Notes under the pieces: generated by a model
The model's input: the letters and a program-made list of their open reading frames with translations, nothing else
The model's database searches: none
Told to the model about the DNA's origin: nothing
Translations under genes and position numbers: made by a program
NCBI GenBank assembly: GCA_029260265.1
Contig: JAJDDO010000013.1
Location: 1-64,000 of the forward strand
Length of the DNA stretch: 64,000 nt
Source: Phycisphaerales bacterium
GTDB taxonomy: Bacteria; Planctomycetota; Phycisphaerae; Phycisphaerales; UBA1924
Direction of reading: 5' to 3'
In this document: positions 53,049-61,758 of the stretch, in pieces
How the letters are laid out: each line of letters opens with the position of its first letter
How positions within the stretch are numbered: position 1 is the first letter of the stretch

Positions 53049-54059
53049 GGGCGTGCTCTTTCATAAAAAATGTGGATGGGCTGTTGACAAGCCCATGGAG
53101 TTCGATTACTTTCGCCGTATACATACCAAACATGGCATTGCCGAAGAAGGTTTTTGGGATCTTCGTTGCAGATGAAATGAAAGGTGTGTATACTGGGAAT
53201 CCGATTGCTGGAAACTGTTGGGGCAAACCGAGAGCCTGACGAAGTCAACCTCTTGAACCCCGAACGAACAACGGTAGGTCACGATTTATCGGTCGTCAAC
53301 CTCCCAAGTTCACATCTGGTTTTCCAGCAATCGACACGGGCTCGAAGGATGCGAGCCCATCGACGAGGGTCACTCTTGCGGGTGGTTTCGTGGAACTGGC
53401 CAGGATTGGCCGTGACAAGCCGTGTTTACGCCATTTGGGTTGGATTTTGGGTCATATTCTCAAAGATTCGCTCGTTGACGAAAATGCGTACCCGCTGACG
53501 GAAAGTTGGTCAGCAGACATCCGAAGAAGTGTGTAAAGATTTGTGCGAATTCATGCAGAGTGGTTCAATATTTAGGAAACTAAACAACCCTCTGATGCGT
53601 AAGAAAAGAGCACAATCCTCTCAACCCGAGGGGTTTGTGCGTTCCGAACACGCCCGCAGCCAGGGCAATGCGTCAGAGAGCCTCGATCGGCCTGACCAAA
53701 CAACATCGGCTGCCCATGCGTGTACATCCCGACACCTCACACCGGAAGTGAGGCAATGAGCAGAGCAGGAGGCGCTGGCGATCCGAATGTGTGGTGGAGT
53801 TCCGTTGGTCGGAGCAACACATCGGCGAACCAGCACGACAACCAGATGTGCCCCAGATTGGCCCCGGCAGGACCAGATCAGCAAAGCTGTTCGACCTGAC
53901 ATACACCCGGAGAAACCCCCAATCTGTTGTATGTCATCGGGTTGCAAAAACAAATACCCACTTTCGGGTGTTTGTATGGAATCATACCGACCCACTGGCT
54001 TTGCCGGTGGTCGACAGAACGAACGAAAGCCGCCACACAGAAGTGACGGAGGAGACCGC
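53049..54059 (+). other. About 1 kb without a convincing gene, upstream of the sigma factor
   Basis: Open frames here are short and composition-driven; I find no protein I trust. Structure seen: a sigma-70 promoter at 53166-53194; hairpins GGGCTCG/CGAGCCC (53338-53358), GCACA-AACCC/GGGTT-TGTGC (53610-53640) and CCTCAC/GTGAGG (53735-53753); and two hairpins back to back, AAATACCC/GGGTGTTT (53952-53973) and GTATG/CATAC (53974-53987), 73 bases before the sigma factor ATG. It may be a long structured leader, or hold one or more small RNAs. It does not resemble tmRNA, RNase P RNA or SRP RNA by the signatures I know. Confidence 0.5.
53166..53194 (+). promoter_or_regulatory. Candidate sigma-70 promoter of the long leader
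   Basis: TTGCAG (53166-53171), exactly 17 bases, then TATACT (53189-53194). No start codon lies near the expected transcription start around 53201, unlike the leaderless promoters, so the product would be a long leader or a non-coding RNA. Confidence 0.5.
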
Positions 54060-55118
54060 ATGACGCAAGCAGCACGAAAAACTCCCAGCCCGCTCGAGCA
54101 GATGCGCCGCAGGCACCGCGTTGGTGTGTCGAGGACATCGACGCGCGCAGGGAAGACCGCCCGCCAGCTCAGCCATGAGGATGAGCGGATGCTCAACCAG
54201 ATCCTTGTCAAAGAACAAGACTTTATTGACTCGGAGGTGTTCTACGAAGAAGACGCCGAGCAGAATATCTATGAAGACGCTCCGGACATCGCCAAGCCCG
54301 ATACCACCTGGTATCACCCGGTGATGGACGATATCTCATCCATCGCACGGACCCGCACGGTGAAGTCATCTCAGCAGGTGATCCTCACGGGTGCCGAGGA
54401 GCGTGTGCTGTTTCATCAGTTCAACTACTCGCGGTACCGCGTGCGTGAGCTTCAGCGTGCAGCATGGGCGCGTCCGGACAAAAAGCCGACCGCCGAGCAA
54501 GCCGAGCAACTGCTTTTCTGGCACCGCAAGGCCGAGCGCATCCGTGAGCAGATCGCCGAGACCAACCTCGCGTTGGTGCTCGCGATGGCCAAGCGTACCC
54601 GGATGTCCGAGGTTGACTTCGCGGATCTTGTATCCGAGGGAAATATGGCGTTGCTTCGTGCGGTGGACAAGTTCGATGCTGGTCGCGGGTTTAAGTTCTC
54701 GACCTATGCGTGCCGGGCGATCCTCAAAGCCTTCAGCCGTCAGGGCATGAAGCTGAGCAAGTATCGCCAGCGATTCCCGACTGATTTCGACCCCAAGCTC
54801 GAGAAGTCCAACTACCTCGAGACCAAGCGGGCCGACTTTGAAAAGGACACCGCAGGCGAAGTCCGCCAGATCGTTGTCGCCAACCGCGCGGACCTCACCG
54901 CGGTCGAACGCACCGTGCTCGAGCACCGATTCGGGCTTGAGACCGGGGGCATGGAAAAACCCATGACCCTCGAGCAAGTCGGGCAGATCATCGGCGTGAC
55001 CAAAGAACGCGTCCGTCAGATCCAGAATAAGGCGATGGAAAAGATCCGCGTAGAGCTCGAAGCCAACTTCCTCGGCACCACCGAAGAACAGACCAATGAG
55101 CCCGTCGGCGCCAAATAA
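54060..55118 (+). CDS. Sigma-70 family RNA polymerase sigma factor
   Basis: 352 residues from ATG 54060, fixed by GGAGGAG eight bases upstream. The N-terminal 100 residues are charged and specific to this protein. Region 2 is clear: TNLALVLAMAKRTRMSEVDFADLVSEGNMALLRAVDKFDAGRGFKFSTYACRAI. Region 4 ends the protein: LTAVERTVLEHRFGLETGGMEKPMTLEQVGQIIGVTKERVRQIQNKAM. Region 3 is divergent (FSRQGMKLSKYRQRFPTDFDPKLEKS), so this looks like an alternative or group 2/3 factor rather than the main RpoD. Preceded by a long structured leader and followed by a strong terminator. Confidence 0.93.
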   Translation: MTQAARKTPSPLEQMRRRHRVGVSRTSTRAGKTARQLSHEDERMLNQILVKEQDFIDSEVFYEEDAEQNIYEDAPDIAKPDTTWYHPVMDDISSIARTRTVKSSQQVILTGAEERVLFHQFNYSRYRVRELQRAAWARPDKKPTAEQAEQLLFWHRKAERIREQIAETNLALVLAMAKRTRMSEVDFADLVSEGNMALLRAVDKFDAGRGFKFSTYACRAILKAFSRQGMKLSKYRQRFPTDFDPKLEKSNYLETKRADFEKDTAGEVRQIVVANRADLTAVERTVLEHRFGLETGGMEKPMTLEQVGQIIGVTKERVRQIQNKAMEKIRVELEANFLGTTEEQTNEPVGAK

Positions 55119-55164
55119 ACCCGCCGGGTTCAAATTGGCGTGCAAACATCTTCCGTAATCACAC

Positions 55165-55191
55165 AGGCCCGGGATCCCGGGCCTTTTTTTT
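55165..55191 (+). terminator. Strong terminator after the sigma factor gene
   Basis: Perfect stem AGGCCCGGG / CCCGGGCCT (55165-55184) with an AT-only loop and eight T residues. Confidence 0.9.
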
Positions 55192-55401
55192 GCGTCTCTG
55201 GCGCGCAAAGCCTCAATCTGGGAACCGCGGGGCATGCAGAAACGAATCGGTGAGTTCCCCCGCGGGCACTCGCGCGCGCATATCCTTTATCCTGCCCATT
55301 CTCGATGGTCAGCCGTTCCTAAGAGGGCATCAACGATGCTCCTTCCATATTGATTCCCACGGGCATTCAGCCCGTCATGTGTTCGAGAGGACCAACGCAC
55401 A

Positions 55402-56562
55402 ATGAGCGTGACCGATTCCCCACAAACCAGTGCCGCAACCGGGCATGTTGACATGAACCTGACCGGGCGGCAAGTAAAAGACCCCCACGCCACGCGATGG
55501 GGAGACTTCCTCAAAGCGACCATCAAGTTCGGCGCATCCGACCTCATCATGAAGTCTGGGCAGAAACCCAAGCTCCGCATGCGTGGCGTGCTCAAGGCGA
55601 TGGATGTCGATGTGGTCACCGCTGAAGAGTTCTTCAACATTGCCAAGAACATTCTTTCCGCAGAACAGTTCGAAGATCTGCACAAGTTTGGCTCGGTCGA
55701 CTTTGCGTACAACTACGATGCCAAGCACCGATTCCGTGTCAACCTGTTTCAGGCGCGGGGCACCATCTCGGTCGCGGCGAGAAATATCACCTCCGAGATT
55801 CTTCCCTTTGAGGGGCTCTATCTCCCCGAGATCATGTCCGAGGTTGCGATGCAGCCTCAGGGCATCGTGCTGCTGTGCGGCGTGACGGGTTCGGGCAAAT
55901 CAACAACCATCGCTTCGATGCTGGACTATGTCAATCAACGCAAGAGTGTGCACATCCTCACACTCGAAGATCCGATTGAGTACATCTTCGAGGACAAGAA
56001 GGCAACGATCAACCAACGCGAAATCGGGCTGGATTGCTTGGACTTTAAAACCGGGCTCCGCGCACTCGTGCGAGAGAATCCGGACATCGTGCTGATTGGC
56101 GAGATGCGTGACCAGGAGACCTTTGAGGCTGCCCTTCACGCTGCGGAAACCGGTCACCTGGTCTTCGGGACAATCCACGCATCGAGCACCACGCAGACCT
56201 TCTCGCGTATTTATGGGCTGTTCCCTCAAGATGAGGTCGACCAGGTTCGCAAGATTCTCGCATTCCAGATGCGTTCGTTTGTGTACCAGAAGCTGCTGCC
56301 GACGCTTCACGAGAATATCTTCCGTATTCCTGCACTCGAGATTCTGATCAACAACGGCGTGGTCCGCAAGTACATCCTCGAAGAACGCGAGGGCGATCTG
56401 CGTGATGTGCTCAACTCGGTCGAAGCACAGCAGATCGGTATGATCGATTTCAATGACTCGTTGGTGAAACTCGTCGAGGGTGAATACATCCACATGCGGA
56501 CGGCGATCGAGGCTTCGCCCAATGTTGACGAGTTGCAGATGAAGCTCAAGAAGTTTGCCTAG
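55402..56562 (+). CDS. pilT: PilT-type ATPase (twitching motility / pilus retraction)
   Basis: 386 residues. Domain order is as in PilT: an N-terminal PAS-like part, then Walker A GVTGSGKST (160-168), Asp box TLEDPIEYIF, Walker B NPDIVLIGEMRD (226-237) and His box TGHLVFGTIHA (250-260), then a C-terminal AIR-like helical region (LLPTLHENIFRIPALEILINNGVVRKYI). All catalytic residues are intact. It disassembles type IV pilin from the inner face of the membrane. An extra N-terminal stretch of about 30 residues precedes the usual start. The next gene begins 141 bases downstream. Confidence 0.94.
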   Translation: MSVTDSPQTSAATGHVDMNLTGRQVKDPHATRWGDFLKATIKFGASDLIMKSGQKPKLRMRGVLKAMDVDVVTAEEFFNIAKNILSAEQFEDLHKFGSVDFAYNYDAKHRFRVNLFQARGTISVAARNITSEILPFEGLYLPEIMSEVAMQPQGIVLLCGVTGSGKSTTIASMLDYVNQRKSVHILTLEDPIEYIFEDKKATINQREIGLDCLDFKTGLRALVRENPDIVLIGEMRDQETFEAALHAAETGHLVFGTIHASSTTQTFSRIYGLFPQDEVDQVRKILAFQMRSFVYQKLLPTLHENIFRIPALEILINNGVVRKYILEEREGDLRDVLNSVEAQQIGMIDFNDSLVKLVEGEYIHMRTAIEASPNVDELQMKLKKFA

Positions 56563-56703
56563 AGCGATCTCATTCATCCGCATTGCGGTACACTGGGCGG
56601 ACAGATAGACCATATCGCCGATGCATGACACACCGGCGTCTACAGACGACAAGCTCCGCCGGGTGGCAGATGGCATCGTCGAAGAAAAAGAAGGATCACA
56701 CGC

Positions 56704-58446
56704 GTGTTTGAACCATTGCAGATCATGCCGACCGGCACCCTCACCCTGGGCGCAGAAACCTTTATGCTTGTCTCGTGGTGGAAACCACTCTTGCTGATCG
56801 CGCCTTTTATGGGGTGGGCATGGGTGATTTCTCGCTCGCTCGACAAGCACGCCCAGCGGTTCTTCCTCGGGCGTGAAAAATGGGCGATGATCCACATGAT
56901 CTTCGCGCTTGTCGCCGCGAGTATGTTTCTGATCCCCATGAGTGGTTTCGGCGGGTTGCTTGCGGCGTTCTTTGGTATCGTCGTGGTACTGGCGCTCGAT
57001 ATCCTGATCTTTGCGGGCGTCACCAATAAGGACGCGCGTGTGCCCGAGGGCAGCAAGCTCGCCCTCAACTTTGAGGACGCATCAGCCAAACGCGATGCCA
57101 AGAAGCTCGCCAAATCACTCGGCTCGAGCGAGTTGACCATCGTCGGGGCCAGCAAGATGACCATCCCCGCACCGGACAAAGAATCACCGGATCTGCCCGT
57201 GCGGGTTGCCGCTGAGCACCTGATCATCAAGGGCTTTGAGATGCACGCATCTCAGGTTGATTTTATGCCCGCCGGCGAGAGCGCCTACGCGGCGTCGTTT
57301 CTGGTCGATGGCGTTCGCCAGGCGGGGGACTCTCTGCCGCGTGCGGATGCGATTCAGATTATCAACTTCTGGAAAAAGTGTGCCGGCTTGGACATCAACG
57401 ACCGCCGGCGCAAACTCAGCGGCAGCGTTTCGATCACCGGCGGCGGGATGACCGGCGTCGATGTCAAACTGACGAGTTCTGGATCAAAGTCCGGGATGAA
57501 CATGTCAATAATTTTCAACCCATCACAGGCTGTCCGCCGCAAGCCCGAAGACCTTGGACTGCTCGATAAGCAGCTCGAAGTGATGAAGGGCTGGGCGAAG
57601 GATACACGCGGCGTGATCCTGCTGGGATCGGCTTCGGACAATGGACGGACAACCCTGGGGTACTCCGTCTTACGATTGCACGACGCGTACACCTCGAATA
57701 TCCAGACGATCGAGTTCGAGACCGAGGATGCGCTCGAGGGGATTAAGCAGATCGAGTTTGATGTTTCCGCCGACGGCCCAGACTTCGCGACCACCGTCCG
57801 CTCCACGCTCAGAAGAGATCCCGATATAGTTGCAGTGATGGAGCTGCCGGACACAGACACCGCGGTCAATATCGCCAACGCGGACCTCGATCGCACCCGC
57901 GTGTACCTCTCATTGAAGACCGACAGCGCACTGGGCGCTATCCAGATCTATGCCAAGGCGGTTGGTGATCCCAAGCTTGCGGCCAAGGGGCTGCGGGGCG
58001 TTGTGGCGACCAAGCTCGTCCGGGTGCTGTGCTCGAACTGCAAGGTGCCCTACACCCCCACGCCCGAGATGCTCAAGAAACTCGGGCTCCCGAGCGACAA
58101 GGTTTCTCAGCTCTACAAGAAGGGCGGGCAGGTGCTCGTTCGCAACAAGCCCGAGGTGTGCTCGATCTGCAATGGCATCGGATACAGCGGGCAGACCGGT
58201 TGCTTCGGCGTGTTTGAAATCCAAGACGAAGAGCGGGCTTTGATCGCTGAAGAAAACTGGAGCGCCCTGCGTTCGACGATGCGCAAACGCGGGTTGCCGA
58301 GCGTCCAGCAGGCCGCGTTGCGTAAGGCGGTCGATGGGATGACAAGCATCGAGGATGTCACCCGTATCACCGCATCCAAACCCCGCAAGAGCAAGTCCAA
58401 GCCAAAGACTACTGCAAGCGAACCCCGAGACGAAACACTCTCCTGA
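56704..58446 (+). CDS. Membrane-anchored GspE-like protein with degenerate ATPase motifs
   Basis: 580 residues from GTG 56704 with GGA eight bases upstream. N-terminal membrane helices (LLLIAPFMGWAWVIS; WAMIHMIFALVAASMFLIPM; LLAAFFGIVVVLALDILIFAGV) are not present in GspE/PilB. The rest follows the GspE plan, but motifs are altered: Walker A reads GSASDNGRTT (308-317, Lys replaced by R315), Walker B is RDPDIVAVMELPD (371-383) instead of DPDIxxxGExRD, and the His box is YLSLKTDS (no His). The zinc motif is kept: C443-x2-C446 and C486-x2-C489. It is probably a catalytically weak or inactive paralogue acting with PilT. Confidence 0.85.
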   Translation: MFEPLQIMPTGTLTLGAETFMLVSWWKPLLLIAPFMGWAWVISRSLDKHAQRFFLGREKWAMIHMIFALVAASMFLIPMSGFGGLLAAFFGIVVVLALDILIFAGVTNKDARVPEGSKLALNFEDASAKRDAKKLAKSLGSSELTIVGASKMTIPAPDKESPDLPVRVAAEHLIIKGFEMHASQVDFMPAGESAYAASFLVDGVRQAGDSLPRADAIQIINFWKKCAGLDINDRRRKLSGSVSITGGGMTGVDVKLTSSGSKSGMNMSIIFNPSQAVRRKPEDLGLLDKQLEVMKGWAKDTRGVILLGSASDNGRTTLGYSVLRLHDAYTSNIQTIEFETEDALEGIKQIEFDVSADGPDFATTVRSTLRRDPDIVAVMELPDTDTAVNIANADLDRTRVYLSLKTDSALGAIQIYAKAVGDPKLAAKGLRGVVATKLVRVLCSNCKVPYTPTPEMLKKLGLPSDKVSQLYKKGGQVLVRNKPEVCSICNGIGYSGQTGCFGVFEIQDEERALIAEENWSALRSTMRKRGLPSVQQAALRKAVDGMTSIEDVTRITASKPRKSKSKPKTTASEPRDETLS

Positions 58447-58472
58447 CCACCGGATTGCCGGAGGAACCAATC

Positions 58473-60266
58473 ATGATTCTGAACCTAGTTGTTGTCGTAC
58501 TTGTGCTCTCGGTCACCGCTGTTTGGGTGCTGCGTGGCGCATTCAGCTCGATGCTGCACATGCTTTGTGTGATCGCCGCCGGTGCCATGGCCTTTGCGCT
58601 CTGGGAGCCATTGTCGATGATGCTCGTCGGGTTCTCACCCGAGCGTGGATTCTTCTCGTTCCTCGAGGGGATCGCCTGGGGTGTTGGGCTGGTCTTGCCA
58701 TTTGTGATCACCCTGCTTGTGCTGCGTCTGATCAGCGACAAACTCGTCACCGGGAACATCAAAAACTGGGGCCTGATCGATATCGTCTTTGGGTTCATCT
58801 TCGGCATCAACACCGCGGTCATCACCGCGGGTATTCTGGTGATCGCGATTGGTTCGATGCGCCTGCCTTCCAACTTCCTTGGTTACCAGCCGCTGTGGTA
58901 CTCGGAGGATCGCGCAGAGGGGCAGGGCTCCCTAGTCCGCTCTGATCGGCTCTGGATACCGGTCGATCGGCTTGTCTCTGCAGCCTATGGCGGGTTGTCG
59001 ACCGGCACGCTGTCGACCTCCCAGCCGCTCGCCAAGTGGTACCCCGATCTCGAAACCGCAGGGTTCGGGAACCGGATCAGCGCGGGCGATGGCGGCGCAC
59101 GCAATGCCTACACCGATGACGCCTTCCGCATTACCTCGGCCTACACCATTGGGTCTGTTGAAGGCTCGATCTCGGTTGATGATCTTATCAAGGACAAACG
59201 CGATCCGATCCCCCAGGGGTATCTCGATCTTGAAAACGAACCGGTCGAATCGGGTTACCTCATGGGGTATGTCCTCAACTTTGCGCCCAACGCCCGCGAG
59301 CGTGGCAAGAAGGGTGGGCAGGTCATGATCTCCAATGGGCAGATCCGGATCGTCGCCGAGAACGAGGACGGCGACACGGTCGCCATTCATCCGCTGGCAA
59401 CCATCTCGGAATCGCTCGACGGTGCCGACGGTCGATGGCGGTTTGATTCCAATGATGTGTTCATCAACTCGGTGGGCGGCAAGACCGCCGTGCCGATGGG
59501 ATTTGAGTTCCTGATCCCCGCGAACTACACCCCGATCGGGATGACGGTCAAAGGCGTTCGTGTTGATCTGCAGAATCCCACCTTCAAGGTTGGCGAGTTT
59601 GCGTCCATCCGCGATCGTGATCTGAAGATCACTTCCGGCGCGTTGCTCAAGGGTGATACAAAGAAAACCACCTCATTCAATATGGGCGAGGTCAAGGTTG
59701 TCGATGGATCACAGAGAACAGTCGAAGGCGTGATCCTCGGCGATCGGCTCCGCAAAATGATGTCCACCACCACCGCCAAATCACAGGGCCTGATCCTTCA
59801 GAGAGATACCCTGATCGCGGACGGGCAGGCGAAGTTTGATATCAAATCCCAGATGGGCAGAAACAACACCCCCACCGACCGCAAGCTGCGTGTGGACAAG
59901 TTCGCCATTGGCGATCGTCAGCAGCTGGTGCAAATCGATGTCTCTCCGGACATGCCGGCGAGCATGCTCGACGGAGCGATGCGTATCGCAGCAACGGATA
60001 AGCCGATCAAGCTCATTGATACCGAGGGTGATGAATACGAAGCGATCGGATTTATCTACGAGGATGACAAGATCGTCGAGATCCGGTACACCAATGGCTC
60101 AACCCTCAAGGGGCTTAGTGATATGCCCTCGCTGAGCACGAGCCGTATTGGCGATCAGAAACTTCGGATCTTGTTCATCGTCTCCGAGGGTGTTGAGATC
60201 GAGTACCTCCTCGTCGGCGACGATGCGGTGCTCCACTTCCAGCCCGCGATGCCCGCGAACCCATAA
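58473..60266 (+). CDS. CvpA-like membrane protein with long C-terminal domain
   Basis: 597 residues from ATG 58473, with GGAGG nine bases upstream. The N-terminal 140 residues have four hydrophobic helices with a pattern like the colicin V production protein CvpA (WVLRGAFSSMLHMLCVIAAGAMAFALW; NWGLIDIVFGFIFGINTAVITAGILV). The remaining 450 residues are soluble and beta-rich, for example GQVMISNGQIRIVAENEDGD and VPMGFEFLIPANYTPIGMTVKGVRVDL, and I recognise no domain there. It follows the GspE-like gene by 26 bases, so the two are very likely co-transcribed. Function unknown. Confidence 0.75.
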   Translation: MILNLVVVVLVLSVTAVWVLRGAFSSMLHMLCVIAAGAMAFALWEPLSMMLVGFSPERGFFSFLEGIAWGVGLVLPFVITLLVLRLISDKLVTGNIKNWGLIDIVFGFIFGINTAVITAGILVIAIGSMRLPSNFLGYQPLWYSEDRAEGQGSLVRSDRLWIPVDRLVSAAYGGLSTGTLSTSQPLAKWYPDLETAGFGNRISAGDGGARNAYTDDAFRITSAYTIGSVEGSISVDDLIKDKRDPIPQGYLDLENEPVESGYLMGYVLNFAPNARERGKKGGQVMISNGQIRIVAENEDGDTVAIHPLATISESLDGADGRWRFDSNDVFINSVGGKTAVPMGFEFLIPANYTPIGMTVKGVRVDLQNPTFKVGEFASIRDRDLKITSGALLKGDTKKTTSFNMGEVKVVDGSQRTVEGVILGDRLRKMMSTTTAKSQGLILQRDTLIADGQAKFDIKSQMGRNNTPTDRKLRVDKFAIGDRQQLVQIDVSPDMPASMLDGAMRIAATDKPIKLIDTEGDEYEAIGFIYEDDKIVEIRYTNGSTLKGLSDMPSLSTSRIGDQKLRILFIVSEGVEIEYLLVGDDAVLHFQPAMPANP

Positions 60267-60290
60267 TCAGCATCCTGAATATCCAACAAG

Positions 60291-60322
60291 AAAAGCCCCG
60301 CGAGATGCGGGGCTTTTTTTTG
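60291..60322 (+). terminator. Strong terminator after the CvpA-like gene
   Basis: AAAAGCCCCGC (60291-60301) / GCGGGGCTTTT (60307-60317) with a five-base loop and a T run. The A tract on the left allows minus-strand termination as well, which would serve rplI, ending at 60369. Confidence 0.9.
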
Positions 60323-60368
60323 ATGTGCGTTGGCGGAACCGGATGGTTCAGCAAGAAAACACGAGGGC

Positions 60369-60944
60369 TTACTCTGCTTCAGCAGGGGCGGCTTGCTCTT
60401 CGGTCTTCTCGACCTTCTTTGTTTCCTTGACGATCAACTCGCCTTCGTTGTCGAACTCCATCTCATCGGATTCCTCGTTGTCAAGCTCGCGGTCTGCGAC
60501 GACCCAGATCTTGATGTCTGCTTCAAGGTCCGAATCGACCTTGACATGCACATCGAACGAGTCGATCCGCTTGATGGCGGTCGAGAGGCGTACCTCGCGG
60601 GGCAGCACCTCGAAGCCCACCTCGGCGAGCGCCGACGCGATATCTTGCTGGGTGACCGAACCATAGAGCTGCCCTTGATCGTTGCACGCGCGGATGAGGG
60701 TGAGCTCTTGTCCGTTGAGTTTGCTGATCATGTCTTCGCGTTGCTTGCGGAGCGCGGCGAGGTCTTTCTCGGCCTGCGCGCGTTTGTCTGCAAGCTGCGC
60801 GACGAGTTCTTCGCTTGGGGTGGTTGCGTATCCGAACGGGAGGAGGTAGTTACGGGCGTAGCCAACTTTGACATTGACGATGTCGCCGACGATCCCGAGG
60901 TTACCGACATTTTCGGTGAGCAGAAGTTGTACTGATTGGGCCAT
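60369..60944 (-). CDS. rplI: 50S ribosomal protein L9 with acidic C-terminal extension
   Basis: 191 residues from ATG 60944 with AGGAG eight bases upstream. N domain VQLLLTENVGNLGIVGDIVNVKVGYARNYLLPFGYA is the L9 signature; then the long connecting helix and the C domain (LYGSVTQQDIASAL...GFEVLPREVRLSTAIKRIDSFDVHVKV). Typical L9 is about 148 residues; here about 40 extra residues rich in Glu and Asp follow. A strong hairpin sits in its leader. Confidence 0.96.
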   Translation of the reverse strand: MAQSVQLLLTENVGNLGIVGDIVNVKVGYARNYLLPFGYATTPSEELVAQLADKRAQAEKDLAALRKQREDMISKLNGQELTLIRACNDQGQLYGSVTQQDIASALAEVGFEVLPREVRLSTAIKRIDSFDVHVKVDSDLEADIKIWVVADRELDNEESDEMEFDNEGELIVKETKKVEKTEEQAAPAEAE

Positions 60945-60969
60945 ATGGATTGCTCCTTTCGCTGTCCTG

Positions 60970-60996
60970 CCCCATCCGCCGGCCAGCGGGGTGGGG
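60970..60996 (-). promoter_or_regulatory. Stable hairpin in the rplI leader
   Basis: CCCCATCCGC (60970-60979) and GCGGGGTGGGG (60986-60996) pair almost fully, 25 bases upstream of the rplI start codon on the minus strand and just above its ribosome site. The location suits translational control by a ribosomal protein; this is inference. The 280 bases between ssb and rplI hold this hairpin, a terminator for ssb and no rpsR. Confidence 0.5.
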
Positions 60997-61115
60997 AGTT
61001 GAGGAGCCCGGCACGGTGCCAAGCCCCAACAAAGGTGTGCATCCGCTGCGTTGGGCAGCCGATGCGGGAGGAGAGTGTAGACGCCAAGTTCTTCCAGGTC
61101 AGCAGGTTGCCAGAC

Positions 61116-61145
61116 GAAAAAGCCCTCCCAAGGTCGGGAGGGCTT
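61116..61145 (-). terminator. Terminator after ssb
   Basis: Perfect nine-pair stem AGCCCTCCC (61121-61129) / GGGAGGGCT (61136-61144) with a six-base loop; on the minus strand it is followed by a T run. It separates ssb from rplI, so rplI probably has its own promoter. Confidence 0.85.
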
Positions 61146-61224
61146 CGAAAGAGGCTGCTCACATGTATTCTATAGACGATTCTCTGTCCGGGCTCGGATT
61201 CGAGCCTGGGATCGAGGACCGGTG

Positions 61225-61692
61225 CTAGAACGGGATATCGTCGTGGTCGATCGGTGGCCCATCGCCTCCGCCGCCGCTGTTGTATCCGCCACCGCCTGAG
61301 GGTGCACCGGAGTTGGCGTATCCGCCGCCACCGCCGCCGCCGGAGCGTTCTCCGCCCTGTCCAGAGTTGATGAACTGGAAGTTCTCAACAACGACAGAGA
61401 GCTTGGAGCGCTTACCGCCCCCATTGCGATCTTCCCACTGATCGAGCTTCAGCCGACCCTCGATGAAGACGGGTCGTCCCTTGGAGAGGTACTGCGCCAT
61501 CACCTCCGCGGTGCGGCCCCAGGCTTCACAGTCAATGAAGGTCACCTCTTCGCGGGCTTCGCCGGACTTGGTTTTGAACTTGCGATTGACCGCAAGCCCA
61601 AAGTTTCCAACCGAGCTGTTCCCCGAAGTGTGCCGGATCTCGATGTCGCGCGTCAGGTTGCCCATCAGCATGACCTTATTAAAACTAGCCAT
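61225..61692 (-). CDS. ssb: Single-stranded DNA-binding protein
   Basis: 155 residues from ATG 61692, fixed by GGGAGG five bases upstream. OB fold: FNKVMLMGNLTRDIEIRHT, NFGLAVNRKFKTKSGEAREEVTFIDCEAWGRTAEVMAQYLSKG and RPVFIEGRLKLDQWED. A glycine-rich linker follows, and the acidic tip DHDDIPF, which recruits repair and replication proteins. It lies 66 bases after rpsF. Confidence 0.97.
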   Translation of the reverse strand: MASFNKVMLMGNLTRDIEIRHTSGNSSVGNFGLAVNRKFKTKSGEAREEVTFIDCEAWGRTAEVMAQYLSKGRPVFIEGRLKLDQWEDRNGGGKRSKLSVVVENFQFINSGQGGERSGGGGGGGYANSGAPSGGGGYNSGGGGDGPPIDHDDIPF

Positions 61693-61758
61693 CTCGGCCT
61701 CCCATCCGCCCGAGCATATCTCGGGCACCAGAGTATATCACGCCGAACAGATCCCTGC

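Noticed and set aside
53184-53498. A 104-codon plus-strand frame in the leader region
   Set aside because: No ribosome site, mixed composition, no recognisable fold, and it starts upstream of the expected transcription start of the candidate promoter.
53787-54059. An upstream extension of the sigma factor by 91 codons
   Set aside because: GGAGGAG sits correctly before ATG 54060, and the extension covers the paired hairpins and has no sigma-like sequence.
56621-56709. Mini-frames just before the GspE-like gene (for example ATG 56625, ending in a KKKK stretch)
   Set aside because: Too short to judge and without a good ribosome site. The Lys codons probably just reflect the purine-rich ribosome site of the gene at 56704.
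61180-61225. A GGCTC-GGATTC-GAGCC hairpin resembling a tRNA T arm
   Set aside because: No matching acceptor, anticodon or D arm can be folded around it on either strand.
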